Origin: Millionella massiliensis
Lineage (GTDB): Bacteria; Bacteroidota; Bacteroidia; Bacteroidales; Rikenellaceae
Length of the DNA stretch: 64,000 nt
Reading direction: 5' to 3'
Assembly: GCF_900104655.1 (NCBI RefSeq)
Contig: NZ_FNWD01000002.1
Span: 1,162,246-1,226,245 of the forward strand
Numbering within the stretch: the stretch's first letter is position 1; every line of letters begins with the position of its first letter. Positions 47,655 through 56,997 of this stretch are shown in pieces. The notes under the pieces are model-generated. The model had not been told where the DNA came from. It was given only the letters and a program-made list of their open reading frames with translations, and searched no databases. The position numbers and the translations under genes are program-made.

Positions 47655-48470
47655 TCAGTTTTTCCGGGCTGCGACCTCGGCCAGAAAATCCTTCAGAATG
47701 GCGAGCGATTCGGCAGGTTGTTCGACAAAGCCCATGTGTCCCGAGCCATCGAGCCAGGCCACACGCGCCTGGGGCTGTGCCGCAATCATCGTTTCGGCAG
47801 CCGCCACGGGGATATAGTTGTCGCCCCGACCAAAAATCATCAGTTCGGGGATCGTGAGGTTGCGCATCTCTTCGTTGCGGTCTTTGCGGCGCGACATCCC
47901 CTTGAGGATGGCTACGATCGCTTCGTCTTCGGTCATCATCACCTGTTCGGCCAGGTCTTCGATCGCCTCGGAGCAGCGGCGCAGGTTCTCCTGCGCGAAC
48001 CCTTTGCCCGGATTGACGCGCGAGAGCATCTCTTTTTTGCCGGCCTCGACCAGTTCGATTTCGCGCTGACGGTTGGCCGCCTTTTCGGGCGAGTCAGCGT
48101 TGGGCGAAGAGTGGAACAGCACGAGTCCTTCGACCTTTTCGGGGTGGTTGGCCGCCAGCGCCAGCGCCACATAACCGCCCATAGAGTGGCCGACGACGGT
48201 ACATTTTTCGACCCCGGCGATCTCCAGCACGGCCGCGGCGACGTCGGCCATATAGTCAATGTCGATCACCTCGCGACCGCCCCAGTCCGAGAAGCCGTGT
48301 CCGGGCAGATCGAGCCGGAGCACGCGGTAGGAGGTGCCCAGCTGACCGGCGAAGTCATCCCAGACTTCGATCGATTCGAGGTAACCGTGCAGCAGCAGTA
48401 CCGCCTGCGTTCCCTTGCCGGCGTCGGCATAACGCACCGCGGTACCGGCAGCCATGACGAATTTTTCCAT
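47655..48470 (-). CDS. alpha/beta hydrolase fold protein
   Basis: The protein of 271 residues (279 if started at 48494) has the oxyanion region LLLHGYLESIEVWDDF, the nucleophile elbow GHSMGGYVA with Ser, a late Asp in IFGRGDNYIPVA, and the catalytic His in GSGHMGFVEQ. A helical cap lies between residues 130 and 200. It should be a cytoplasmic esterase or C-C hydrolase; the substrate is unknown. I prefer the ATG at 48470, since the family usually begins just before such a strand. Confidence 0.88.
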   Translation of the reverse strand: MEKFVMAAGTAVRYADAGKGTQAVLLLHGYLESIEVWDDFAGQLGTSYRVLRLDLPGHGFSDWGGREVIDIDYMADVAAAVLEIAGVEKCTVVGHSMGGYVALALAANHPEKVEGLVLFHSSPNADSPEKAANRQREIELVEAGKKEMLSRVNPGKGFAQENLRRCSEAIEDLAEQVMMTEDEAIVAILKGMSRRKDRNEEMRNLTIPELMIFGRGDNYIPVAAAETMIAAQPQARVAWLDGSGHMGFVEQPAESLAILKDFLAEVAARKN

Positions 48471-48534
48471 ATGCGTTTGATTTGAGAGGTTCAAGGTTTA
48501 CAGCGAGCCGTGCGGAGCGACGCCCGGCGAGCAT

Positions 48535-48585
48535 GGAAAACCCTGCGGGTCACCGACCGGAGGGGGCGGGAAGACACCGCAGGGT
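48535..48585 (-). terminator. terminator of the small charged-protein gene
   Basis: ACCCTGCGG and CCGCAGGGT (plus 48540-48548 and 48577-48585) pair. On the minus strand a TTTTCC run follows. Confidence 0.55.
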
Positions 48586-48626
48586 AGGCCGAATGTCGGG
48601 TCGCACATCGTAGAGTGCGGAGCCGC

Positions 48627-48848
48627 TCAGGCTTCCGCCTCTTCGTCTTCTTCGCCGTCGTCCAGATAGTCCAGTGCAGACTCCCGTCGACGGAGCGAAA
48701 GCAGTTCGGCATCCTCATCCTGGTCGTCACCGAGCGACTTGTAGAGGGAGTGGCGCTCCTTACCGCTTTTGCGGATCGGGTTGAGCCGCGTTGCCTTACG
48801 GGTTGTCTCTTCGCTCCTGTCCGAGCGGAAATCTCGTGTCGATTTCAT
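48627..48848 (-). CDS. small charged hypothetical protein
   Basis: The frame encodes 73 residues: a basic first half (RDFRSDRSEETTRKATRL) and a very acidic end (LDYLDDGEEDEEAEA). I do not recognise it. Support comes from a TATACTTG box (minus, plus 48890-48897) about 40 bases before the ATG and a hairpin terminator 40 bases after the stop, which frame it as its own unit. It could be a small ribosome- or nucleic-acid-associated protein, but this is guesswork. Confidence 0.55.
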   Translation of the reverse strand: MKSTRDFRSDRSEETTRKATRLNPIRKSGKERHSLYKSLGDDQDEDAELLSLRRRESALDYLDDGEEDEEAEA

Positions 48849-48981
48849 AAGGTTTGGAAAATGAATAATACTTCGGGTTTATCCGATGCAAGTATACGAT
48901 TTTTTTCAATTCCCACGCATCCGCGTGAATTTTTCATATTCCGTGCACCGGAGTCCGATTTCAGCAGACCGACCCGCAGGC

Positions 48982-49779
48982 TCAGAGTTCGATCGTACCG
49001 GTGAAGACACGCCGGGCGGGCCCCGTCAGCATCACCTCGGAAAAGCCGCCTTCGGGAAGCACCGTGAACGCGACCTCAAGCCGGCCACCCATGGCCTGAA
49101 TCCGGAAATCGCGACACTCGGGCTGCAACAGCGCGTGTGTCACGATGGCCGAAGCGGTCACCCCGGTGCCACAGGCCAGCGTTTCGGCCTCGACCCCGCG
49201 TTCGAAGGTGCGCACGCGGATCGCCCCGAGCCCCGTCACCTCAACGAAGTTGACATTCGTTCCCCCCTGCGCCTCGAACTCCGGACGGTGACGGATTTCT
49301 GCACCGCGCCGCGCCACATCGACATCCATCACCCGCTCGACAAACTCAACGTAGTGGGGCGACCCGGTAAACACGAACCACGACCGACCGTCGGCCAGCG
49401 GTTCGACCCGCGCCACATCGATCATCCGGAGCCGCAACCGGCCGTCATCGAGCAATTCAGCCTCGTGCAGTCCGTCGCTGCTGTTGAAACGCTTCGTTCG
49501 GCCGCCGATGCCGAGGTGTTCGGCAAACAGGGCGATGCACCGCCCGCCGTTGCCGCACATGGTCGACTCACCGCCGTCCGAGTTAAAGTAACGCATGTAG
49601 AAGTCGCTGCCGTCCGGGTCGCGTTCGAGAGTCATCAACCCGTCGCCGCCGATGCCGAAACGACGGTCGCACAGGAAACGGATCTGCTCCCGGTCCAGAC
49701 AGATCTGCCCGTCGCGGACGTCGATCAGCACGAAATCGTTGCCGGCGCCCTGATATTTCGAGAAATTCACAGTTTTCAT
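48982..49779 (-). CDS. dapF: diaminopimelate epimerase
   Basis: The 265-residue enzyme interconverts LL- and meso-diaminopimelate for lysine and peptidoglycan synthesis. Both catalytic Cys are visible, in STMCGNGGRC and LACGTGVTAS. The start KYQGAGNDFVLID is typical. A TATATTTG box with TTTG 18 bases upstream ends 5 bases before the ATG, so the mRNA should be leaderless. Confidence 0.95.
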   Translation of the reverse strand: MKTVNFSKYQGAGNDFVLIDVRDGQICLDREQIRFLCDRRFGIGGDGLMTLERDPDGSDFYMRYFNSDGGESTMCGNGGRCIALFAEHLGIGGRTKRFNSSDGLHEAELLDDGRLRLRMIDVARVEPLADGRSWFVFTGSPHYVEFVERVMDVDVARRGAEIRHRPEFEAQGGTNVNFVEVTGLGAIRVRTFERGVEAETLACGTGVTASAIVTHALLQPECRDFRIQAMGGRLEVAFTVLPEGGFSEVMLTGPARRVFTGTIEL

Positions 49780-49784
49780 CGACG

Positions 49785-49814
49785 CAAATATAAAGCAATA
49801 TCCGGGTCAGCAAA
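49785..49814 (-). promoter_or_regulatory. dapF promoter
   Basis: TTTG (plus 49811-49814), 18 bases, then TATATTTG (plus 49785-49792) on the minus strand, 5 bases before the dapF ATG. Confidence 0.75.
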
Positions 49815-50033
49815 CAGCCTCCGCCGCAGAAATTTCACCGGCATTCCAAGCTGACATCCGCCCCGAAATTCCGGCACAGGGAACCATTCGCGACACAACC
49901 GCATCCAGCCTCGCACGCCCCCATCCAAGCGTATCGCAACGGAGCACACACCCCCACACAGCCCGGCCGTCTACGACAAAATCGCATCCTGGAGGATTCC
50001 GTCAAGCGCCGTTTTTTTACCGCGCAATTTTGC

Positions 50034-50041
50034 TATCTTTG
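50034..50041 (+). promoter_or_regulatory. nitroreductase promoter (-7 box)
   Basis: TATCTTTG ends 6 bases before the ATG at 50048. A T-rich stretch about 19 bases upstream replaces TTTG. Confidence 0.6.
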
Positions 50042-50047
50042 TGTATT

Positions 50048-50821
50048 ATGATACCTACAATACAGAACCACCGCTCCGTGCGGAACTTCCAACCCGGCCG
50101 GGCCATTCCCGACACCCTGATGAACGAACTGCTGGCGGCAGCCACCCGCGCTTCGACCGTCGGCAACATGCAGTTGTACAGCATTGTCGTCTCGACGGCA
50201 GGCTCGCCGACATTCACCGAACTGGCCCCCTGCCACTTCAACCAGCCGGCCGCTACGGGCGCCGCGGCACTGGTCACCTTCTGTGCCGACATCCACCGTT
50301 TCAGCCAGTGGTGCCGCCAGCGGGAGGCCGAACCCGGCTACGACAACCTGCAATGGTTCGTAAACGCCGCGATCGACACACTGCTCGCATCGCAAAACTT
50401 CTCGCTCGAAGCCGAAGCCCACGGACTGGGCATCTGCTACCTCGGCACGACGACCTACACGGCGGCCGACATCGTGCGCATCCTGCACCTGCCCAAAGGC
50501 GTCGTACCGGTCACCACCGTAGCCGTCGGCTACCCGGCCGAACCGCTGCCTCCGCTGACCGATCGGCTGCCGCTGGAGGCCGTCGTACACCACGACACCT
50601 ATCAGGACTACACGCCCGAGCAGATCGACGCCCTCTGGGCCGAACGCGAAGCCTCGGCCGAAACGGCCCAGCTGCTCCGCGAAAACGACCTGCCCAACCT
50701 GGCCCGGATCTTCACCGAACGGCGCTACACCAAAGCCGACAACCTCCACTTCTCGAAAGCCTACCTCGACGTACTTCGGGAACAGGGGATGTTCGAATTC
50801 CCGCTGGCCCCGGCCGAGTAG
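50048..50821 (+). CDS. nitroreductase family protein
   Basis: The 257-residue protein begins IPTIQNHRSVRNFQPGRAIP, with the Arg/Ser FMN-binding motif, and has LLAAATRASTVGNMQLYSIVV and AEAHGLGICYLGTT. The family comprises FMN-dependent NAD(P)H oxidoreductases of the NfsA/NfsB type. I chose the ATG at 50048 over an upstream frame start, because the -7 box lies between the two. The C-terminal 60 residues extend beyond the core. Confidence 0.88.
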   Translation: MIPTIQNHRSVRNFQPGRAIPDTLMNELLAAATRASTVGNMQLYSIVVSTAGSPTFTELAPCHFNQPAATGAAALVTFCADIHRFSQWCRQREAEPGYDNLQWFVNAAIDTLLASQNFSLEAEAHGLGICYLGTTTYTAADIVRILHLPKGVVPVTTVAVGYPAEPLPPLTDRLPLEAVVHHDTYQDYTPEQIDALWAEREASAETAQLLRENDLPNLARIFTERRYTKADNLHFSKAYLDVLREQGMFEFPLAPAE

Positions 50822-50997
50822 TACAGCCCGCGAAGCCGGAGAGCATAACGTCGGTCGCGTACAGCCACCGGCCATTCCAAGCCTCTTCGGTCTCCTGCTT
50901 TTCAAAGCACCGACCATTGTTCACAACCACCAACAACCGCACCCTCGGGAGAGCAGCCACGCCTCCCGCCCACTAACCTGCCAACCCTGCCCCGAAC

Positions 50998-52641
50998 ATG
51001 AAAAAGTTCCTCCTGACGCTCGCCGCCGTTGCAGCCGCACTGACCAGCGTCACCGCACAGACCGTTTTCGTCCACGAGCCCACCATCCCGATGGTCACGG
51101 GCCGTGCCAACAACATCGTCTTCGACCTGCGCGTGACCCCCACCCGCGAAGGCGAACGCATGACCAGCGTGACCGTCGACCTGCCGCAGGCCGACCAGCC
51201 CTACGTCCGTGCCGTGCGGATCTTCTACACCGGCACCACCTCCATGCTGGTGTCGCGCAGCGCCTCGTCCGGACTGGCCCACGCCGCAGCCGAATACGGC
51301 GGCGGACAGACCATCTTCGACAACCCCGCCTACGCCATTCTGCTGGCCGAAGAGACGAATCCCGGCACCTCCGTGACGCTGAACTTCGATCAGGAGCTTT
51401 TCCCGTGGACCAACTACTTCTACGTCAGCTTCAGCATCGCCGACACCACGCCGCTCGCCCGCCGGTTCACCCCCACGATCACCAAAGTGGCCTTCAACGG
51501 CGGCCAGTTCGCCCAGCTCCACCGCGACCATAAGGCCGACGGCCACCGTCCGGCTGTCTCCGTGCGCACCGCAGGCGACGACGGCGTCAACTCCTACCGC
51601 ATTCCCGGTCTGGCCACCACGCCGGCCGGCACGCTGCTGGGCGTCTACGACGTGCGAAACCACAACAGCATCGACCTGCAGGAGGACATCCAGGTAGGGC
51701 TGAGCCGCAGCACCGACGGCGGTCAGACCTGGGAACCGATGCGCCGCATCATCGACATGACCGGCTACGGCTCGCTGCCCCGGTCGGAAAACGGCGTCGG
51801 CGACCCCTCGATACTGGTCGACCCGCTGCGGGATCGCGTATGGGTCATGGCCCTGTGGACCCACGGGATGGGAGGCGGTCGCGGCTGGTGGGCCTCGCGC
51901 AACTCCGCCATGACCCCCGAAGAACAGACCGGACAGGTCGTACTGGTCCACAGCGACGACGACGGACAGACCTGGTCCGAGCCGGCCAACATCACCGCCC
52001 AGATCAAAGACCCGTCGTGGCACCTGATCCTGCAGGGACCCGGTCGCGGCATCGTGATGCAGGACAGCACCCTCGTTTTCCCAATCCAATGGACCGACTC
52101 CGCCTATATGCCCTACGCCTCGATCGTCTGGAGCCGCGACAACGGCAAGACCTGGACCATCGGCGCCCCCGCCTTCAAGAACACCACCGAAGCCCAGGTG
52201 GTCGAGCTGGAGCCCGGCGTGCTGATGCTGAACATGCGGCGCAACGAAGGCGACAGCCGCGCCATCTGCGTCACCCGCGACATGGGGCGCACCTGGGAAG
52301 AGCACCCCACCTCACGCAAAGCCCTGCCCGAGCCGGTCTGCATGGCCAGTCTGATCAAAGTACCCGCCGCCGAGAACGAACTAGGACGCGACATCCTACT
52401 CTTCGCCAACCCCGACACGACCAAGACCCGCAGCCGGATCACCATCAAGGCGAGCCTCGACCACGGCCAGACCTGGCTGCCGCAGAACGAACTGCTGATC
52501 GACGAAGAGCCCGGCTGGGGATACTCCTGCCTGACAATGATCGACCCGCAGACCGTCGGCATCCTGTACGAGAGCAGCGTCGCGCAGATGACCTTCCAGG
52601 CCATTCCGCTGCGTGACATCATCAAACAGGAAGAAGAATAA
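50998..52641 (+). CDS. exo-alpha-sialidase, glycoside hydrolase family 33
   Basis: The 547-residue protein has a signal peptide (FLLTLAAVAAALTSVTAQ) and an N-terminal carbohydrate-binding-like domain (to about residue 185). The six-bladed propeller starts with VNSYRIPGLATTPAG, where the Arg of YRIP binds the sialic acid carboxylate. Five Asp-box motifs are visible: STDGGQTW, DDDGQTW, RDNGKTW, RDMGRTW and LDHGQTW. It should release terminal sialic acid from host glycoconjugates in the periplasm or at the surface. No nan catabolic cluster adjoins it. Confidence 0.95.
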   Translation: MKKFLLTLAAVAAALTSVTAQTVFVHEPTIPMVTGRANNIVFDLRVTPTREGERMTSVTVDLPQADQPYVRAVRIFYTGTTSMLVSRSASSGLAHAAAEYGGGQTIFDNPAYAILLAEETNPGTSVTLNFDQELFPWTNYFYVSFSIADTTPLARRFTPTITKVAFNGGQFAQLHRDHKADGHRPAVSVRTAGDDGVNSYRIPGLATTPAGTLLGVYDVRNHNSIDLQEDIQVGLSRSTDGGQTWEPMRRIIDMTGYGSLPRSENGVGDPSILVDPLRDRVWVMALWTHGMGGGRGWWASRNSAMTPEEQTGQVVLVHSDDDGQTWSEPANITAQIKDPSWHLILQGPGRGIVMQDSTLVFPIQWTDSAYMPYASIVWSRDNGKTWTIGAPAFKNTTEAQVVELEPGVLMLNMRRNEGDSRAICVTRDMGRTWEEHPTSRKALPEPVCMASLIKVPAAENELGRDILLFANPDTTKTRSRITIKASLDHGQTWLPQNELLIDEEPGWGYSCLTMIDPQTVGILYESSVAQMTFQAIPLRDIIKQEEE

Positions 52642-52688
52642 CTCCGCTCGCGCCACAACCGCTGCGGCGACCAGGCAAGTTCCCTTCC

Positions 52689-52890
52689 CCGGAAAGACCA
52701 GTCACGAAAAGACCTATCCCGGGAAGGCTTGCTACCGAAAAAGCCTGTACCGGGAAAACTGGTTCCCGAAAAGAGTGGTCTCCGGCACACGCGCCCCACA
52801 GGCTCGTTCCTGAGTCTCCCCGAAACAACCCACAGGCTCGTTCCGAAGGCCCCCAGAACTACCCGCAGGCCCGTTCCCGGAGCACCAGCA
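52689..52890. repeat. decayed tandem repeats between sialidase and tsaC genes
   Basis: Two imperfect arrays lie side by side. At 52689-52782 a unit of 15-16 bp (like CGGGAAAaCCTGTtC alternating with CGAAAAGaCCTGT) occurs about six times. At 52795-52890 a unit of 33-34 bp starting CCCACAGGCTCGTTCC occurs three times. No gene is visible in the whole 377-bp gap. Confidence 0.6.
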
Positions 52891-53018
52891 CCCGAAGCCA
52901 CGCCCCCACACAGGAGCGCACCCAAAGAAGCCCCCCCGGGCCCCCTCCCCTCGGGCGCCGACATCCGCTCGCAGCCGCGCAGAGCACAACCATAAGTCAA
53001 CAAGATCTCCGAAAAACC

Positions 53019-53591
53019 ATGGAAGAACAGGTACAGCAGGCACTTGAAACACTCAAACGCGGTGGCATCATCCTCTACCCGACCGATACGGTTTGGGGCA
53101 TCGGATGCGACGCCACCAACGAAACGGCCGTCGCACGGATTTTCGCCCTCAAACAGCGCGACGACGCCAAAAGCATGATCGTACTGCTCGATCGTGCCGA
53201 ACAGGTCGTACGCTGGGTTCCCGACGTTCCCCCCATCGCGTGGGAGCTGTGGGAAGCCGCCGAAGGGGCCAATCCGCTGACCCTGATCCTGCCCGGCGCC
53301 ACGGGTCTCGCCCCGAACCTCATCCCCGCCGAACGGACCGTCGGCATCCGGCTCGTCCAGAACCTCTTTTGCCAACGGCTGATCCACCGTCTCGGGCGTC
53401 CGCTCGTCTCGACCTCGGCCAACATCAGCGGCCAGCCCACCCCCGCCACCTTCGACGCCATCCCCGACGCCATCCGTCAGGGCGTAGACTGGGTAGCCGA
53501 CCCCTCGATGGAAGAGCCCACCGCCACCCACAAATCCTCCTCCATCATCAAACTCGACATGGACGGTTCCTTCACCATCCTCCGTCCGTAA
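53019..53591 (+). CDS. tsaC: L-threonylcarbamoyladenylate synthase (TsaC/Sua5/YrdC family)
   Basis: The 190-residue enzyme makes threonylcarbamoyl-AMP for the t6A modification of tRNAs that read ANN codons. It has GGIILYPTDTVWGIGCDA, the KQRDDAKSM substrate loop, NPLTLILPG and STSANISGQPTP. It lacks the Sua5 C-terminal domain and so is the short TsaC form. The ATG at 53019 gives a standard N terminus. Confidence 0.94.
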   Translation: MEEQVQQALETLKRGGIILYPTDTVWGIGCDATNETAVARIFALKQRDDAKSMIVLLDRAEQVVRWVPDVPPIAWELWEAAEGANPLTLILPGATGLAPNLIPAERTVGIRLVQNLFCQRLIHRLGRPLVSTSANISGQPTPATFDAIPDAIRQGVDWVADPSMEEPTATHKSSSIIKLDMDGSFTILRP

Positions 53592-54056
53592 CCCGTCCCT
53601 GCCCCCATCGAAAAGAGCGGCCGGGCAGCTGTCCCTACATCCAGACCAACTGCCCCTTCGCAGGCAATACGTCCTTCGCCGGCAATACCGACAAACACAC
53701 GCCGCACCCCGAAAGGTTCGGCGTGTGCCGCATTTTACCGCAAACCTCCCATTCGGCCCGCCACCTGCTACACAGAAAATAAACAGGTCGCAGGCACAAT
53801 CCCGCTCAACGGTTTACCGTTCCTATAAAAAACACACAAAAGGCATCGGCAACCGACAGCGCTACGCCCCGGGGTACTTCGGCCTCTTCCGTAAAAAGCA
53901 GACGTCGCCCCCGCGCAACGGCACGGAGTTTGCTACTCCCCATCAGGTTCCCTACCTTTACCCGCCCGGTAAAGCGGGGACCCCGGCTTCACCCGCCAAC
54001 CGCTGCCCGGCGACAACCGCCCGCCGTACGACAAAACACGAACCTCTCAACAAACC
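53592..54056. other. gene-free stretch with a possible terminator and promoter
   Basis: ACACGCCG and CGGCGTGT (53697-53728) can form a hairpin that may end the tsaC transcript. TTTG (53930-53933), 20 bases and TACCTTTA fit a promoter for the thioesterase gene. No gene is visible. Confidence 0.5.
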
Positions 54057-54464
54057 ATGATTACAACACCGATCCAACTCCGCTTCAACGACATCGACAT
54101 CCAGGGCCACATGTACAACGGCCAGTACCAACACATCTTCGATCTGGGCAAAAACGAATACTTCGAACGCGTGCTGGGCATCGAACACATGGACGGCGAA
54201 CAGACCGTCGTCACCGCCAGTTCGACGACCAATTTCTACATCCCGGTGAGCATGAAAGACAAGATCATCATCCACACCAGCATCGAACGCGTCGGCACCA
54301 AGAGTTTCACCGTCTTTCAGGAGATGATCGACCAAAACAGCGGAGCCGTCAAGGCCGACAGCCGCACCGTGCTGGTCGGATGGAACGCCGTGGCCAAAGA
54401 GAGCTTCGCCATTCCGACCGAGTGGCGCGAAAAAATCGAACGCGAAGAACGGTTTACCAAATAA
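54057..54464 (+). CDS. hotdog-fold acyl-CoA thioesterase
   Basis: The 135-residue protein has LRFNDIDIQGHMYNGQYQHIFDLGK, split over strand and helix, which is the 4-hydroxybenzoyl-CoA thioesterase pattern with the catalytic Asp (D-x-x-G-H-x-x-N). It should hydrolyse acyl-CoA esters in the cytoplasm. mqnA lies next to it, and a thioesterase is not needed in the futalosine route, so a pathway link is only possible. Confidence 0.88.
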   Translation: MITTPIQLRFNDIDIQGHMYNGQYQHIFDLGKNEYFERVLGIEHMDGEQTVVTASSTTNFYIPVSMKDKIIIHTSIERVGTKSFTVFQEMIDQNSGAVKADSRTVLVGWNAVAKESFAIPTEWREKIEREERFTK

Positions 54465-54518
54465 AATAGCTACCTTCGCGGTGGCAAATTATTGTTTCAT
54501 CAATCCCTATCCCTATGG

Positions 54519-55454
54519 GTGACGACCCCGGTGAGAATTACTGCTGTATCCTACCTGAACACGCTGCCGTTCATCTACGGCATCGAACAGCAGGTTGCGC
54601 TTCCGGTTTCGACGGCCTCCACTGCGACGGCCAGCGAAGCGGAACGGCGGCCCGCAGGGTCGGATATTGCCCTTTCGCTTAGGGTCCCGGCACTGTGTGC
54701 CGCCGACGCCATCGCCGGCCAGACCGACATCGCACTGGTCCCCACGGCCGCCATCCCACTGATTCCCGGCTTCCCGACCGCCGCCACTAAAGTTGCCACC
54801 CAGACCGATACCACCGACACAAGTATCGCAGGCACCGACGGTCAGCCCACCCCGTTCACCCCCCACGTCATTACTGACTACTGCATCGGCGCCGAAGGTG
54901 CCGTCGACACCGTCGTACTGCTGTCCGACACCCCCCTCGACCAAGTGCGCAAAGTCTACCTCGACTGCCACTCCCGCACCTCCGTACAACTGGTCCGCGT
55001 GCTGGCCCGCGAACACTGGCACATAGTCCCCTACTGGGTCGATTTTGCCGACTGCGCCTCGACCTTCGCCACCGAAGGCCACGCCCTCGCCCCCGGCGAA
55101 GCCATGGTCGCCATCGGCGACAAAGTCTTTGCCCTGCGCGCCGCCCACCCCTACGCCTACTGCTACGACCTGGCCCAGGAGTGGGCCAACTTCACCGGCG
55201 GTCTTCCCTTCGTCTTTGCCGCCTGGGTCGCCTGCACCCCCGCCGGAGCGGCCTTCGCCCCCCGGCTGAACCAGGCCCTCGCCTACGGCGTCGACCACAT
55301 CGCCGAATCCATCACCGGCACGGTCAACCGTTCACGCAACTTCGACTTCGACACCGCCTACCGCTACCTGACCCAGTCGATCAAATTCCGACTCGACGCC
55401 CCGAAGCGACAGGCCATGCACCTCTTTTGGGAAAAAATCATCTCGCCCGGCTGA
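54519..55454 (+). CDS. mqnA: chorismate dehydratase of the futalosine menaquinone pathway (MqnA)
   Basis: The protein begins RITAVSYLNTLPFIYGIE and has DIALVPTAAIP, CIGAEGAVDTVVLLSD, KVYLDCHSRTSVQLVRVLA and LPFVFAAWVA, all typical of MqnA, which converts chorismate to 3-enolpyruvylbenzoate. The start is uncertain: no ATG is in frame, and GTG at 54519 or 54531 or TTG at 54492 are the choices. Two Thr/Ala/Ser-rich insertions (about residues 28-45 and 82-102 from 54519) lengthen the protein. It implies menaquinone made by the futalosine route. No mqnB-D genes are in the window. Confidence 0.85.
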   Translation: MTTPVRITAVSYLNTLPFIYGIEQQVALPVSTASTATASEAERRPAGSDIALSLRVPALCAADAIAGQTDIALVPTAAIPLIPGFPTAATKVATQTDTTDTSIAGTDGQPTPFTPHVITDYCIGAEGAVDTVVLLSDTPLDQVRKVYLDCHSRTSVQLVRVLAREHWHIVPYWVDFADCASTFATEGHALAPGEAMVAIGDKVFALRAAHPYAYCYDLAQEWANFTGGLPFVFAAWVACTPAGAAFAPRLNQALAYGVDHIAESITGTVNRSRNFDFDTAYRYLTQSIKFRLDAPKRQAMHLFWEKIISPG

Positions 55455-55681
55455 CTGAATCCCCTTTAATCCCCCGACTCATCCATCGTTCTTTGCCGCA
55501 GTCCCACAGACGCCCGCCCCCGACCACACCCAGGCGAAGCAGGCGCCACCATCGGACCCGCCACCGGCCCGGAGACTTCCGCCGCAACGCGCAGTGCCCG
55601 CCTCGAAAGAGACACCGACAGAAGCACCGGTCCTCCCCCCGCAAAGAACTGTTTACTAACGATTAAAGAGGAGCGAGCGAA

Positions 55682-56635
55682 ATGATTATTCTCTATCTGA
55701 AGTCCATCAACAAGATTATCCGCGATCCCGACCCCAAAGTGTTCGAAGAGCTCGGATACGACGATCTGTTGTGGATCGACCTGGTGGTCCCCACCGCAAA
55801 AGAGCGCAAACTCGTAGAGAGTTTCCTCGACGTGAACCTGTTGACCCGTCAGCAGGCCGAAGAGATCGAAACCTCGTCGCGCTACTCCGAACTCGAAGAC
55901 TCGATCATCTGCAACACCAGCTTCACGATCCTCAAGGACGGCCGCTTCGAAGTGGAGACCGTCTCGTTCATCCTGAGCGAAGGGCTGCTCGTGTCGGAAC
56001 GAAACTCCGACCTGCGCACCTTCAGCGAAGCCAGCCGCAAGATCCAGATGAACTACCGCTCCTACACGACCGGTTACCACGTACTGGTGTCGATCCTCGA
56101 AGCCCGAATCGACCTTGACGCCGACATGGTCGAAATCATCTCGCGCCAGATCGCCGCCCTGAACGCCACCAACAACGACGTCGACAAGAGCGTCGACAAA
56201 GAGGTGCTGTTGGAGATCAACCGCCTCCAGGAGAACACCATGATCCTGCGCGAAAGCATCTTCGACCGTCAGCGTCTGCTCTCCGGCATCCAGCGCAGCG
56301 AACGCTTCCCGAACGACATCTACCCGCGCGTCACGATCATGATCAAGGACGTCGGCTCGCTGCTCAACCACGCCGACTTCAGTTTCGAGCGACTCGAGTT
56401 CCTGCAGGACACCTTCATGGGTCTGATCAACATCGAACAGAACAAGATCATCAAGATGTTTACCATCCTCTCGGTGATCTTCATGCCCCCCACGCTGATC
56501 GCCGGCATCTACGGCATGAACTACCGTCTCGCGCCGTTCGACGAGTGGGAGTACGGTTTCCACTTCGCCATCCTGCTGATGCTGCTCTCCATCGGGCTGA
56601 CCCTCTACTTCTTCAAACGCAAGAAGTGGATGTAA
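55682..56635 (+). CDS. corA: CorA family magnesium/cobalt transporter
   Basis: The 317-residue protein has a cytoplasmic N-terminal domain with long helices and two C-terminal membrane helices. The pore signature YGMN ends the first (MPPTLIAGIYGMNYRLAPF). The second reads FHFAILLMLLSIGLTLYFFK with a basic end. It forms a pentameric channel for Mg2+ (or Co2+/Ni2+). A clear Shine-Dalgarno-like AGAGGAG lies 9 bases before the ATG, which is uncommon in this window. Confidence 0.93.
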   Translation: MIILYLKSINKIIRDPDPKVFEELGYDDLLWIDLVVPTAKERKLVESFLDVNLLTRQQAEEIETSSRYSELEDSIICNTSFTILKDGRFEVETVSFILSEGLLVSERNSDLRTFSEASRKIQMNYRSYTTGYHVLVSILEARIDLDADMVEIISRQIAALNATNNDVDKSVDKEVLLEINRLQENTMILRESIFDRQRLLSGIQRSERFPNDIYPRVTIMIKDVGSLLNHADFSFERLEFLQDTFMGLINIEQNKIIKMFTILSVIFMPPTLIAGIYGMNYRLAPFDEWEYGFHFAILLMLLSIGLTLYFFKRKKWM

Positions 56636-56719
56636 CCCCTCGCCTGAACAGACCCCAACCGTTCGCCGACGGGACTCCACACCGTGCGAAGTCCCATCCG
56701 TCCGAACTGCCCCATACAG

Positions 56720-56750
56720 ACAAAGCCCGCCTTCTCCGGCGGGCTTTGTC
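56720..56750 (+). terminator. intrinsic terminator of corA
   Basis: Perfect 12-bp arms ACAAAGCCCGCC and GGCGGGCTTTGT close over TTCTCC. A/T stretches on both sides allow use in either direction. Confidence 0.85.
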
Positions 56751-56997
56751 ATTCAGAGAGGAAGCATAACACCCATTTCTCCCTGTCTTCGCATTTTTCC
56801 ATACAAATCTTCGGGCAGATTTCCACACCACCGCACTCCATGCCGCACGCCTTGGATATCTCGGGAAATTTTACAATTTTTGTAAGATAAGGTTCGCAGT
56901 CACCCCGGACAAGCATGCCACCGCACCCCGCATTCCGCACGTCTCGGGCAGGACTTCGGCACCACACCCCAAACCCCAACTCTTTACACCCCGAATC

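Noticed and set aside
52689..52890. A second, degenerate CRISPR array.
   Set aside because: The units are 15-16 and 33-34 bp with no unique spacers between repeats, so these are simple tandem repeats.
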